Assembly: GCA_963513935.1 (NCBI GenBank)
Contig: OY740771.1
Location: 10,073,138-10,137,137, forward strand
Source of the DNA: Aphrophora alni
Lineage: Eukaryota > Arthropoda > Insecta > Hemiptera > Aphrophoridae
DNA length: 64,000 nucleotides
Direction: 5' to 3'
Part shown: in pieces, positions 10,679 to 22,329 of the stretch
Numbering within the stretch: the first letter of the stretch is position 1
Layout of the letters: each line of letters opens with the position of its first letter
Notes under the pieces: model-generated
Database searches by the model: none
Told to the model about the DNA's origin: nothing
What the model saw: only the letters and a program-made list of their open reading frames with translations
Position numbers and translations under genes: made by a program

Positions 10679-11461
10679 CAGTCGACTCTCGCTAACTCGA
10701 ACCTCGATAACTCGAAATCTTCGATATCCTTGGAAAACCTTGGAAAAACCTGTCTAAGTCGAAAAAATAACAATACATAACTCGAAATAATTTTACGGGT
10801 ATATTTTACCTCTATAAGTCGAAGAGGCACAAAAATTACCTCTATAACTCGAAGTTCAGTAGATAAGTCGAATTCAATTTGCACTTTACCTCCACAAGTC
10901 GAAGTTTACCTCTATATCTCGAGCAACCATGAGGATGCTCCTTCTGACGAAGAAAACGAGGAAGAGGAGCCAGCAGACATTACACCCAAAGAAGCCAAAG
11001 CTGCAGTACGTACTTTACGTATATTTTTAGAAAAAAACCCAGTGAAGCACCAGACAGTGTGTTTACTTCGATTGTTTCAATCGAAAATATGATTGACAAA
11101 CGTGCTGCCAACAGTCTTAATCAGAAGAAGATTACGGACTTTTTTAATCAGTGAAATTAATATAAGGACTGTACTGTTTACCGTGTATGTACACGTATTT
11201 TATTATGTATACTCTAAACACACCTATTTTCTATTGATAGAGTTAAAAACTTAGTTTTTAGAGGGTATAAAGTACAGTAAAGTACACTATTCTTTACCTC
11301 TGTAACTCGAATTTTTATTTGGTTTACCTCTATATCTCGTTACCTTTGTAAGTCGAATTTAGTCAAGAATGACCTCTATAACTCGAACTATGCCTAAGTC
11401 GAACTACATGTAACTCGAAGAAAAATTGTAGTCTAATGAATTTCGAGTTAGCGAGAGTCGT
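10679..11461 (+). mobile_element. Internally deleted pogo/Tigger-like transposon
   Basis: The left end CAGTCGACTCTCGCTAACTC (preceded by TA at 10677) is matched in reverse complement by the right end CGACTCTCGCTAACTCGAA near 11440-11460, where the last bases have decayed. Between them lie the last codons of a transposase (10931-11154). Both sub-ends carry many short direct repeats of the type ACCTCTATAACTCGAA. Pogo/Tigger elements insert at TA and carry CENP-B-like transposases; only a transposase tail survives here, so most of the gene was lost by internal deletion. Confidence 0.75.
10931..11154 (+). pseudogene. C-terminal tail of a Tigger/jerky-type transposase
   Basis: An acidic stretch (EDAPSDEENEEEEPADITPK) leads into EAKAAVRTLRIFLEKNP. 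After a frameshift at an A run near 11030 it ends NSLNQKKITDFFNQ and a TGA stop. Acidic stretches followed by a basic KKITDFF-like terminus are typical of the ends of Tigger/jerky transposases. The DDE catalytic domain and CENP-B-like DNA-binding domain are absent. Confidence 0.7.
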
Positions 11462-12470
11462 TAAACTTAAACTTAAAGTCTAAAAAGTCCCACAATATGT
11501 CATTTTCAAGTATATATCTAATGATGATCCATCGTGTTTTCTACAATAAAAAAATAAAAGAGTTAAAAAAAAATTACTAAATTGTTTCAAACATAACCTA
11601 ATAACAGCTGTAGTAGCAGGAATGTTTGTGGAATTTAGGTCAAATTTTGTATGTCTGTTAGGTTTAAATAATCGTTGATTACGATAACTTTGTTAAATTG
11701 TTTGAAATTAAAGGATTTTTTTTTTGTTAAAAATATAACCTCAAAAATTTAAAACAGTAGTAACTTTTGTTGGATTTTAGAATGTTCGTTGTTTGGAAAA
11801 TTCAAAATGTCATCTGAAATACTATTACGGTAGAAGCCTAGAATATGTAGTTTTGTGATCTGCGTGTAACACTTCCAAAGACGAAATAAAATCTTAACAT
11901 TTTTGTTCCTAAATCAATCTAAATGAAACGTTTTACTATATAATTATTAATTGGCAGTTTATCAAATTACGGTCATTTATGTTGGACTTAAAAATGTATT
12001 TTAAAAACAAAATGACGCCCAAATATCAACAAAATATATGTTTTTATGAAACTTTTTGATATGTAATATTTAGATGACTGTTTTTCAAACTTTATTATGG
12101 TCATTTATTTAGGACTTATAAGAGTTTCTGGGAGACCACAGAATTTCAAAATTTTCGTTATTAAATTAATTGTTATCAAAATTTTATAAATTTATGGTTG
12201 GCTGTTTGTTATTTTATGATAGTAATTTGCGTAGGGTTTATAATAGTCACTAAAAAACGAAACGGCAGCCATAAAACTCTCAAAATTTCTGTTTATAAAT
12301 CAATATTTTTCAAACCTTTGTCAAAAATGTAATTTCAAATCCTGACCTTACTTACGAGGTCCGACAGTAACACGTCATCTATACGACCGTAAGCCTCTTC
12401 CGATATTTTCCTTATACGATTCTATCGAAATTCAGTAAAATCGATTTAAAAATGTCAAAGCTATTAGATC
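11462..12470. other. No gene recognised; weak dispersed-repeat similarity
   Basis: Very AT-rich, with phrases such as TTTCAAAATTTTCG and repeated GGTCATTTATGTTGGACTTA / GGTCATTTATTTAGGACTTA near 11970 and 12100, suggesting an old internal duplication. No open frame of note. Confidence 0.3.
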
Positions 12471-12479
12471 TACACTTTA

Positions 12480-12660
12480 TTAAAATTTAGTCTTGGGTTA
12501 AATCCCTCTCTTTCATCCTATTCGGTCTCTCTTAACCAACTATTGTTCTTTTACGATCCTGACGTTATTAAAATATTCAAGGACTTTATTTTGTGTTCTT
12601 TTCTTATAAGAAGATGATTAAAGAGAGGTTTTCCCTCCTCTAAACAGGCGAAAAACATTA
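12480..12660 (+). repeat. Family A copy, head truncated
   Basis: Carries TAGTCTTGGGTTAAATCCCT, TCTCTTAACCAACTATTGTT, GATCCTGACGTTATTAAAAT and CTTTATTTTGTGTTC. The head with the CACGCC motif is missing. Confidence 0.7.
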
Positions 12661-14105
12661 CCAAAATAATCACATTTTTCTTCCGAATAGACCTCGTAAC
12701 ACATATTTCTATTAAAACTCAACGGGGGATTTTCAGACCCATCACATAACTTTCTTTATAGACCTTGAAATTATATAAAATATAATCCAGCCTACGTACA
12801 CGAATAACTTCAAATCTAACAATGTCTTACGTAACAGATTGTTTTAAATATTAACATACCAATAGAGATAATAAAGATAACATCACGCGCTCCATTCAGA
12901 TAAAACAATTTCAAATTAATAGTTGTCAGCACTTTATGTTAAATCAGCTTCTTAAAAAACAGATATAAATTTTATAGAAATTGGCTTTTTTTTTAATCGC
13001 AACTAAGCTTCACATCTAGTTATATACGTTTCATATTAGTGTCAAAAAGATCCAATTATGGTAAACCATAACTAAAACGTTACGTAACTCGCAAAATTTT
13101 ATTCACTCTTGGAGTAAAGAATTTGTGAGAACATGGATAAAAATCCTCCAGTCATGAAATTTGTTGGAAAGGCAGGCTTTGCGGTTAGTTCAATGGGGGG
13201 GGGGGGGATAGGACATTCCAGCTCCACCGCGGACCTTCCCTAGGAGGGTTAAAATGTGGAGCAAAACGGGTTTGTGTAAATATCTCACAAACTAAGATAG
13301 ATATAAAAAAAAAAGTTTAATACAAAAGTTGTAGATTACTACATTTCCCATCAAAATGAACCTTAGTAATTTTTTTTTTTTTTTTTGTAAACATTAAAAC
13401 TAGTTTTACAGACTAACCATTAATTTGTTTCTGGAATGTATTACATATCATAGAGGTCACCCAATAGTGACAAAAAATTGTTCTATTATACTATATTCTA
13501 TCCACGGATACACTGTGCACCACACAATTAAAACAACTCAAAAGGTTTCGTTCTCTTCAGTCTTCTGATCAGATTATAGTTGTCAAGAAGTTAGACTGCC
13601 TCTGCATTTACGTGTCGTTTCAAACGAGATTCATACTTTGTAGCAAACCATAGGACAGTTACTGGGACAGAGATATGAGCACTCAAAGTTGAGACCTTTG
13701 AGTGGGAACAAGGATGAAGACTGTTTGACGACATTTGGAAGGACGTCAAATTATATTGGTCTCCAGAACAATAAAGTTTGTATTCATATAATATTATGTA
13801 TAAAGTTGGTTAGGTTAGGAAACCTTCTGGGTGTCACTATTTGAGTGGCGGTCCACTTTTTGAACACACCCGGGGTCTTTACGTTATGTTCTCCCTTTTT
13901 TTAATAATGTGATGATCAAGTTAAAAAATAAATATATCGAAACTTTTTCCTAAATCGAGACTTGGCTAAATTACTTCCTTGTATCAAAAATCAGTATTTC
14001 GCCCCATCTCAACAAAATCGTCAAACCTGTTTTCAAAATAAAATATACAAATGTATTCTTGGTTATAGTATACATTTTTAAATCGCTCAAAACGCTAAAT
14101 TCAGA
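12661..14105. other. No gene recognised
   Basis: AT-rich intron-like DNA with a G12-13 run near 13195-13207, a T17 run near 13370-13386, and a GGTTAGGTTAGG stretch near 13808. A family F-like CCATCACATAACTTTCTTTA stretch lies near 12739. No coding signal. Confidence 0.3.
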
Positions 14106-14267
14106 ATAACAAACACACAGAACACAATTCTCATAAAAAAAATACGCCCAAGTATCAGACGCGTTTCAACGACAAGGTTGTCCTCTTCAGTGATACACCA
14201 GCTACACCAACCAAACCACAACTTAGGCGTATTTTTTTATGAGAATTGTGTTCTGTGTGTTTGTTAT
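14106..14267. mobile_element. Foldback/MITE with nearly perfect 48-bp arms
   Basis: ATAACAAACACACAGAACAC and the bases after it (14106-14153) are repeated inverted at 14220-14267 with one indel in the A run and one substitution. The loop of about 66 bp carries CGCGTTTCAACGACAAGGTT GTCC. The near identity of the arms means either a recent insertion or arm gene conversion. There is no coding content. Confidence 0.75.
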
Positions 14268-14979
14268 ACTGTATAGTTTTTCTCATAAGTCAAGGTCAAC
14301 ATTTAATATGCTAAATTCAGAATTTGGGATTTTTGAAGTTTACAACCAAGTCAATACTTTGCATTTCAAAATACGTAAATATTGCCGCTTTCATCAGAAT
14401 TAGAAAATATTATTAATTCTTTAGATATGTTAAGCATGTCTAGGAGAGATAGAAATCATTAAACAAAAAAAATTAAATAAGTTTCTTGTGGCTTCAAAGA
14501 ATGAGAATCAAGAAAACCGCCAAATCGAAATTTAATAATCACAATATTTTCTTCATACACGTATTCAAGCAAATTATAAGCAAGTGAGAAAGTTTGTGCA
14601 GTGTTTTTTACAATATGTATACCTTCCGCCCAAGCAGCTTGCATAACAATGTAATTTAGAGTCAACTATATCAAGATCCAAACAATAAAACTGCCCTACT
14701 GGAATTCTGACTCATCCTTTCCTATCTGTTCCTTGAAATCTCTTCGTAACAACACAAGTATAGTAAGGTGCAAAGAACTAAGGAACAATGTAGAAAAGAT
14801 AAAATACTAACCATTCTGCAAACATTGGTTTATCTTAACAATTCATAATCTGATATGATTTGAATACATGTTCTATCTTTGTAATACTATTAAACGACCA
14901 ATTCTCGTATGTTGGTAAACTATAATATAAAAACAGGACTTTGAATTTTATTGAAATGTGGTGAATTTATAGTTTTCGA
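14268..14979. other. No gene recognised
   Basis: AT-rich. A minus open frame at 14459-14665 (68 codons) has no recognisable motif. Confidence 0.3.
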
Positions 14980-15440
14980 ATGCGAGATATCAATAATTTA
15001 GTTTGGTCTAAACTCTGGGAAAACGAATTAAGAGAAATTACAGCACCGTTAAATTTTAAAACATTGACTCTTTTAAGGACCAATGAAACGTTTCATAATC
15101 AATTATTAAGGGATGTTATATATGCACTCCCCTTCTCTCAGATGAATGTAGCTTATATTTATAATTAAAAATTCACGCTTTGATTGATTATGCGTAGTTT
15201 TTTATGTTTAAAATTTACTCAGAAACTCTCCTCATGGTCTCACTTATGAGCGTATATGGCAATCCTGAGGTATTCTAGCAGAATCTACACCATTCTACGT
15301 CTACTCTTAGGTTAACTTCCAGCCTAAGAAGACTCATTTAGAGATGTACCATAGTTAGAACTTCAGTATGGGAAAACTCATTTAGGGAATTACAACATCA
15401 ACTTAGTTTGTAAAAACTTATCAAGAATTTTAATGAGACA
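14980..15440 (+). repeat. Diverged satellite-related segments at the left edge of the array
   Basis: TTTTAAGGACCAATGAAACG, then ATAATCAATTATTAAGGGAT and GAATGTAGCTTATATTTATA (about 15073-15168) align with the 148-bp satellite unit. A second partly matching piece is at about 15310-15440. The 62-codon open frame 14980-15168 covers the first one; I do not recognise its product. It may be a remnant of the single-copy ancestor or simply a decayed edge copy. Confidence 0.55.
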
Positions 15441-18400
15441 CATTGAGACCAAATATTAGACCTTTTAAGGGCCAACGAAATGTTTCCTATTCAATTATTT
15501 CGATGTAATGGTATACTCTAGCCTCTCGACTGTAGCTTCCATTTACAAATAAACCACGAAGTGTTGATAACCTTAAAGAATCACATCATTAACCTTTAAA
15601 ATATCAGACTTTTTAAGGGCCAACGAAATGTTTCCTATTCAATTATTTCGATGTAATGGTATACTCTAGCCTCTCGACTGTAGCTTCCATTTACAAATAA
15701 ACCACGAAGTGTTGATAACTTTAAGGAATCACATCATTAACCTTTAAAATATCAGACTTTTTAAGGGCCAACAAAATGTTTCCTATTCAATTATTTCGAT
15801 GTAATGATATACTCTAGCCTCTCGACTGTAGCTTCCATTTACAAATAAACCACGAAGTGTTGATAACTTTAAGGAATCACATCATTAACCTTTAAAATAT
15901 CAGACTTTTAGGGGCCAACGAAATGTTTCCTATTCAATTATTTCGATGTAATGATATACTCTAGTCTCTCGACTGTAGCTTCCATTTACAAATAAACCAC
16001 GAAGTGTTGATAACTTTAAGGAATCACATCATTAACCTTTAAAATATCAGACTTTTAGGGGCCAACGAAATGTTTCCTATTTAATTATTTCGATGTAATG
16101 ATATACTCTAGTCTCTCGACTGTAGATTCCATTTACAAATAAACCACGAAGTGTTGATAACTTTAAGGAATCACATCATTAACCTTTAAAATATCAGACT
16201 TTTTAAGGGCCAACAAAATGTTTCCTATTCAATTATTTCGATGTAATGATATACTCTAGCCTCTCGACTGTAGCTTCCATTTACAAATAAACCACGAAGT
16301 GTTGATAACCTTAAGGAATCACATCATTAACCTATAAAATATCAGACTTTTTAAGAGCCAACGAAATGTTTCCTATTCAATTATTTCGATGTAATGGTAT
16401 ACTCTAGCCTCTCGACTGTAGCTTCCATTTACAAATAAACCACGAAGTGTTGATAACTTTAAGGAATCACATCATTAACCTTTAAAATATCAGACTTTTA
16501 GGGGCCAACGAAATGTTTCCTATTCAATTATTTCGATGTAATGATATACTCTAGTCTCTCGACTGTAGATTCCATTTACAAATAAACCACGAAGTGTTGA
16601 TAACTTTAAGGAATCACATCATTAACCTTTAAAATATCAGACTTTTTAAGGGCCAACAAAATGTTTCCTATTTAATTATTTCGATGTAATGATATACTCT
16701 AGCCTCTCGACTGTAGCTTCCATTTACAAATAAACCACGAAGTGTTGATAACTTTAAGGAATCACATCATTAACCTTTAAAATATCAGACTTTTAGGGGC
16801 CAACGAAATGTTTCCTATTCAATTATTTCGATGTAATGATATACTCTAGCCTCTTGACTATACGTAGCTTCCATTTACAAATAAACCACGAAGTGTTGAT
16901 AACCTTAAGGAATCACATCATTAATCTTAAAAATATCAGACTTTTAGAGGCCAACAAAATGTTTACTATTCAATTATTTCGATGTAATGATATACTCTAG
17001 CCTCTTGACTATACGTAGCTTCCATTTACAAATAAACCACGAAGTGTTGATAACCTTAAGGAATCACATCATTAATCTATAAAATATCAGACTTTTTAAG
17101 AGCCAACGAAATGTTTCCTATTCAATTATTTCGATGTAATGATATACTCTAGCCTCTCGACTGTAGCTTCCATTTACAAATAAACCACGAAGTGTTGATA
17201 ACCTTAAGGAATCACATCATTAATCTTAAAAATATCAGACTTTTTAAGAGCCAACGAAATGTTTTCTATTCAATTATTTCGATGTAATGATATACTCTAG
17301 CCTCTTGACTATACGTAGCTTCCATTTACAAATAAACCACGAAGTGTTGATAACCTTAAGGAATCACATCATTAACCTATAAAATATCAGACTTTTTAAG
17401 AGCCAACGAAATGTTTCCTATTCAATTATTTCGATGTAATGGTATACTCTAGCCTCTCGACTGTAGCTTCCATTTACAAATAAACCACGAAGTGTTGATA
17501 ACCTTAAGGAATCACATCATTAACCTATAAAATATCAGACTTTTTAAGAGCCAACGAAATGTTTCCTATTCAATTATTTCGATGTAATGATATACTCTAG
17601 CCTCTCGACTGTAGCTTCCATTTACAAATAAACCACGAAGTGTTGATAACCTTAAGGAATCACATCATTAACCTATAAAATATCAGACTTTTTAAGAGCC
17701 AACGAAATGTTTCCTATTCAATTATTTCGATGTAATGGTATACTCTTGCCTCTCGACTGTAGCTTCCATTTACAAATAAACCACGAAGTGTTGATAACCT
17801 TAAGGAATCACATCATTAACCTATAAAATATCAGACTTTTTAAGAGCCAACGAAATGTTTCCTATTCAATTATTTCGATGTAATGGTATACTCTTGCCTC
17901 TCGACTGTAGCTTCCATTTACAAATAAACCACGAAGTGTTGATAACCTTAAGGAATCACATCATTAACCTATAAAATATCAGACTTTTTAAGAGCCAACG
18001 AAATGTTTCCTATTCAATTATTTCGATGTAATGATATACTCTAGCCTCTCGACTGTAGCGTCCATTTACAAATAAACCACGAAGTGTTGATAACCTTAAG
18101 GAATCACATCATTAACCTATAAAATATCAGACTTTTTAAGAGCCAACGAAATGTTTCCTATTCAATTATTTCGATGTAATGATATACTCTAGCCTCTCGA
18201 CTGTAGCGTCCATTTACAAATAAACCACGAAGTGTTGATAACCTTAAGGAATCACATCATTAACCTATAAAATATCAGACTTTTTAAGAGCCAACGAAAT
18301 GTTTCCTATTCAATTATTTCGATGTAATGATATACTCTAGCCTCTCGACTGTAGCGTCCATTTACAAATAAACCACGAAGTGTTGATAACCTTAAGGAAT

Positions 18401-18520
18401 CACATCATTAACCTTAAAAATATCAGACTTTTTAAGGGCCAACGAAATGTTTCCTATTCAATTATTTCGATGTAATAGTATAATCTAGTCTCTCGACTGT
18501 AGCTTCCATTTACAAATCAA
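15441..18520. repeat. 148-bp satellite array, about 21 copies
   Basis: Head-to-tail monomers of 146-152 bp, marked by AATGTTTCCTATTCAATTAT, TTCGATGTAATGRTATACTC, CTCTCGACTGTAGCTTCCAT, AAATAAACCACGAAGTGTTG and AATCACATCATTAACCT. I count 21 occurrences of the TTCGATGTAAT marker. Monomers are highly similar, and variants are clustered: the GACTATACGTAGC form in copies near 16860, 17005 and 17305, CTCTTGCCTC in two adjacent copies near 17743 and 17891, and GTAGCGTCC in three adjacent copies near 18055-18360. The array has no coding potential. Confidence 0.95.
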
Positions 18521-18589
18521 AATCACTCTGAGTGATTACAAGAAATGTTGATTTTACACGGAAAATAAATTTACTCTGAAGTTCCCCCA

Positions 18590-18845
18590 AATTTGCAGTT
18601 AAAGAAAATCCCTATATGGCAAAAATGCCCACACACCGAATTGGTTAAAATCGGTCGACGCGTTTGAGGTTTATAGCATAGATGAAAATCAATTTCGTGA
18701 CTCCAAGTCACGGATGTAAACGGTTAGATCCACAAAAAACTGGTCATCGATTTTTTGACCCATCACATAACTTTCTAAACTAAGCATGGGAACGTAAAAT
18801 TGACGAGAATCTCATCTCAAATCAGAGATGAAATCACTAGTTAAA
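18590..18845 (+). repeat. Family F copy
   Basis: Contains ATGCCCACACACCGAATTGG, TTAAAATCGGTCGACGCGTT and CCATCACATAACTTTCTAAA. It starts about 70 bp after the end of the 148-bp satellite. Confidence 0.6.
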
Positions 18846-19744
18846 AAAAGTAATCGATGTTGGAAAATTAGTGACCATCACTAATTCTTATTAAATCCAA
18901 AATGGCTGTGTTGGGTCGAAAGTTCGTATGATCTTGTTGTGCAACAAGTCAGAATTGCATTACTTTATCAAAATGGGATTATTTCAAGGTCAAACGGCTG
19001 TTGAATAGTTTCCTTGTATTAAAAAAAAACAAGATTATGACCTTAACATAACATTAACGTTATCAAATCAAAGTTAAAAGCGAGAAATTCCATTCTTTTG
19101 CAACAGAATTGTCCCTTATCTTTATATACTTTTCCAAAGAACTTGAAATAGATTTTCCTTATTAAAACAACAGTTGCAAATAAAAAACACCTATCCACAA
19201 AGTAAAACATTAACCAAAAATAATAATGGACGCCATCTTGCTAAAAATAAACACTGCATAAACTTTCTTACTTAGGCCTACTTATCCCCAAAATTAAATA
19301 AAAAACAATTTCAAACCATTAGTTACCAAAAAATGAGATTAGTGAAAAAGAGAAAATGAACCATGGACTGTTTTTTTTCAATATACTGTATATATATTTA
19401 AATAGAGGCTAAACATGCTTCCGTTTTGCCATAAACGTTGAGTCTCAGTGTAAATCAGTGAAAGTATTTTTTCTTCTCCCCAAAAATTTAAAATTGAGTG
19501 ATATAAAGCAAAACACAAAAAATTATTTCTCTAAATCGGCTCTAAATATTTTGATCAGATCGTGCTCAAGTTGTGTTAAAAAAATGGGATATTTGTTTCT
19601 TATAAAATCTTTTCGATTAAAAAAAAACAAAACAGAAAACTTCCTAAAACTGTGCAAAATTTAAAGAATAAAACAACGAGTATGAAATAGTTTTCTAAAA
19701 ATCTTGAAAACGAGTAGGTGAACTAAAACTATAGCTGATGTTAA
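18846..19744. other. No gene recognised
   Basis: AT-rich. A plus open frame 19458-19664 (68 codons) shows only a lysine-rich composition and no motif. Confidence 0.3.
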
Positions 19745-20560
19745 AAAAGTCCTGGAAAGATTAAGTAACTTTTAAAGTTTAAGAGGTAGAAAGCTCAAAC
19801 TTTAGAAAATATTTTGTTTGGAGGGGGGGGGGAAGAAACCAATTAAAATTTTTCAAATTTAAAGCCCCACCGAGTCATACTTTAATTTAAAAGTTTTATT
19901 TAATAGAAAATACTGCACAAACTAGAGTTCGCTATTTTACTCCAATTCAAAATGGCTCACTCATAGTAAGTGCAGGTTTGGGGGACGCGAAAGTTGGATC
20001 TATACCCTTTCTTCATATAATTTTGGGTTATATTCCCTCTCTTACATCATTCCTATCAGGTCTCTCTTGACCAACACTTGTTCTATTTCTACCCTGATAC
20101 TATTAGAGAATTAAAGGGCTAGGGGTCTTTATTTTACGTTATTTTCTCCTTGTTACCTTTAAACAACAAGGGGAAAAAAATCAAAATGATGACCGGTCAA
20201 ATATTTAAATTTGGTATGATACTTTAAAATCTTAGCTCTGAAAAAAATAAATTTTGAGTTTAAATAAAACTTTTAGGGTAATGCAATTTTCTGGTCTAGT
20301 TTTTGTTATAATAAATGTATCTTCTTATTATTTTCTTTAGAGTAATTCTGAAGTAAATTGGATGTTTTAAATATTTTGACAGGTCGTAATTTCGATTAGA
20401 GTTTCCGTAGTTATTTTCTATGAGAGGCTTTTACATTTGAACATTTTTGAGGTACTCCTGAAAAATCACAATTTTGATTCAAGAAATCTTATGATAAAGA
20501 GACTATTTTAAAACAAAATTACCTTAATAACTTCTTATCAATACGATTTCTTACAAGGCC
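19745..20560. repeat. Family E foldback, interrupted by a family A insertion
   Basis: The left half (TTTAAAGTTTAAGAGGTAGA, GTTTTATTTAATAGAAAATA, GCTATTTTACTCCAATTCAA) is mirrored after the centre by TTATTTTCTTTAGAGTAATT, GACAGGTCGTAATTTCGATT and TAGTTATTTTCTATGAGAGG. The same foldback is at 43090-43745 without the insertion. The family A element occupies 19955-20180. Confidence 0.65.
19955..20180 (+). mobile_element. Family A insertion with readable 8-bp target duplication
   Basis: TCAAAATG stands at 19947-19954 and again at 20181-20188. The family E copy at 43330-43345 reads AATTGAAAATGGCGACC, an effectively empty site, so 19955-20180 is an insertion of 226 bp. It begins GCTCACTCATAGTAAG and ends ACAAGGGGAAAAAAA. 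There is no reading frame. TTGGGTTATATTCC and TTGGGTTAAATCCC in sister copies loosely resemble a Pol III B box, so a SINE is possible; an 8-bp duplication would also fit a hAT-type MITE, but no clear TIR is seen. Confidence 0.75.
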
Positions 20561-20879
20561 CAAAAATCCAACTTTTGAGCACAAATTTAGAGGATCTCAT
20601 TGTATGGTAGGGCTGGGTAAGTACTATGTTGGCAGCTATCATCTTGTTTAAAATTGTAAAAAATTACAATATTCGGGATATAATTTACCATTAAGATTTA
20701 TTGAATGATCGGATAAAATTTGGGAGAAAATGTGGTTTATAATATCTACTTAGATGAGAGAGTTCATGCTAGGTTTTGTAGACCTATAATTTCCTCAGTT
20801 TTTGATAGAAACTGAGTTCTGTAAATATGAAAGAGAATGTTGTTATCACTTCTCCAATGTGTAGAATGAATGTAGTTTA

Positions 20880-21112
20880 ATGGCGAAACCCTCTCGGTCA
20901 TCATCGCCTTAGAAAAAAAAAAAGGAAAATAATGTAAAGTTAAGACTCTTAGCCCTCGAATCATTAGGATTGGAAGAGAACAAGAGTTCATCATAGTCAA
21001 GATAAGACCTAATATGAAAAGAGAGGGATCTTTCCAAGACTACATGAAAAAAAGTGTAGATCCAGATAAAGTGCTCGGGATTGTCACGTCAGTACTCATT
21101 ATAAGTGAGCCC
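20880..21112 (-). repeat. Family A copy
   Basis: Reverse copy: CTCTCGGTCATCATCGCCTT, GACTCTTAGCCCTCGAATCA, GAACAAGAGTTCATC, CAAGACTACATGAAAAAAAG and GGATTGTCACGTCAGTACTC. The minus open frame 20764-21000 falls on it and is not a gene. Confidence 0.7.
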
Positions 21113-21294
21113 TTAAAATAGAGTACGGTAATGAAAGAGGCCATTTTTGGTGCACCATCGTGAAAATTTGATCAAGCACTTTTGGATGAGTTGTGAACGA
21201 TAATACAAACAAAAAATAAAATAATAAAATCAAATATTATTAAGGCCTACTAAAAAGCAATTGGGCTGGCTTATTTTGGTCTAATCATTACTCA

Positions 21295-22325
21295 TCAAAC
21301 AGCCGTTTTCTGTGTAGTACAAGGTAAAGAAGAACTTTCTTATCTATGAATAGACTAAGAAAACAGCTGTTTTCTGTGTAGTACAAGGTACAGAAAAACT
21401 TTCTTATCTATGAATAGACTAAGAAAACAGCTGTTTTCTGTGTAGTACAAGGTAAAGAAGAACTTTCTTATCTATGAATAGACTAAGAAAACAGCTGTTT
21501 TCTGTGTAGTACAAGGTACAGAAAAACTTTCTTATCTATGAATAGACTAAGAAAACAGCTGTTTTCTGTGTAGTACAAGGTAAAGAAGAACTTTCTTATC
21601 TATGAATAGTCTAAGAAAACAGCTGTTTTCTGTGTAGTACAAGGTAAAGAAAAACTTTCTTACTATGAACAGACTAAGAAAATAGCTGTTTTCTGTGTAG
21701 TACAAGGTAAAGAAGAACTTTCTTATCTATGAATAGACTTTAAAAAAACAGCTGTTTTCTGTGTAGTACAAAGTAAAGGACTTTCTTATCTATGAATAGA
21801 CTAAGAAAACAGCTGTTTTCTGTGTAGTACAAAGTAAAGAACTTTCTTATCTATGAATAGAAAACAGCTGTTTTCTGTGTAGTATAAGGTAAAGAAGAAC
21901 TTTCTAAAATATTAATAGACTAAGAAAACAGCTGTTTTCTGTGTAGTACAAGGTAAAGAAGAACTTTCTTATCTATGAATAGAAAACAGCTGTTTTCTGT
22001 GTAGTACAAAGTAAAAAAGAACTTTCTTATCTATGAATAGACTAAGAAAACAGCTGTTTTCTGTGTAGTACAAAGTAAAGAACTTTCTTATCTATGAATA
22101 GACTAAGAAAACAGCTGTTTTCTGTGTAGTATAAGGTAAAGAAGAACTTTCTTGTCTATGAATAGACTAAGAAAACAGCTGTTTTCTATGTAGTACAAAG
22201 TAAAGAAGAACTTTCTTATCTATGAATAGACTAAGAAAACAGCTGTTTTCTGTGTAGTACAAAGTAAAGAAGAACTTTATTATCCATGAATAGTCTAAGA
22301 AAACAGCTGTTTTCTGTGTAGTATG
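21295..22325. repeat. 64-bp palindrome-bearing tandem array, about 17 copies
   Basis: The unit reads GAAAACAGCTGTTTTCTGTG, TAGTACAAGGTAAAGAAGAA, CTTTCTTATCTATGAATAGA, CTAA. Each unit has the perfect 16-bp palindrome GAAAACAGCTGTTTTC with a central E-box CAGCTG. Unit length falls from 64 to about 58 in the right half. The first units alternate GGTAAAGAAGAAC and GGTACAGAAAAAC, a dimer pattern. The minus open frame 22167-22505 is a translation of this repeat. Confidence 0.93.
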
Positions 22326-22329
22326 ATGA

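Noticed and set aside
21295..22325. CRISPR-like regular repeats
   Set aside because: The whole 64-bp unit repeats, so there are no unique spacers, and the genome is eukaryotic.
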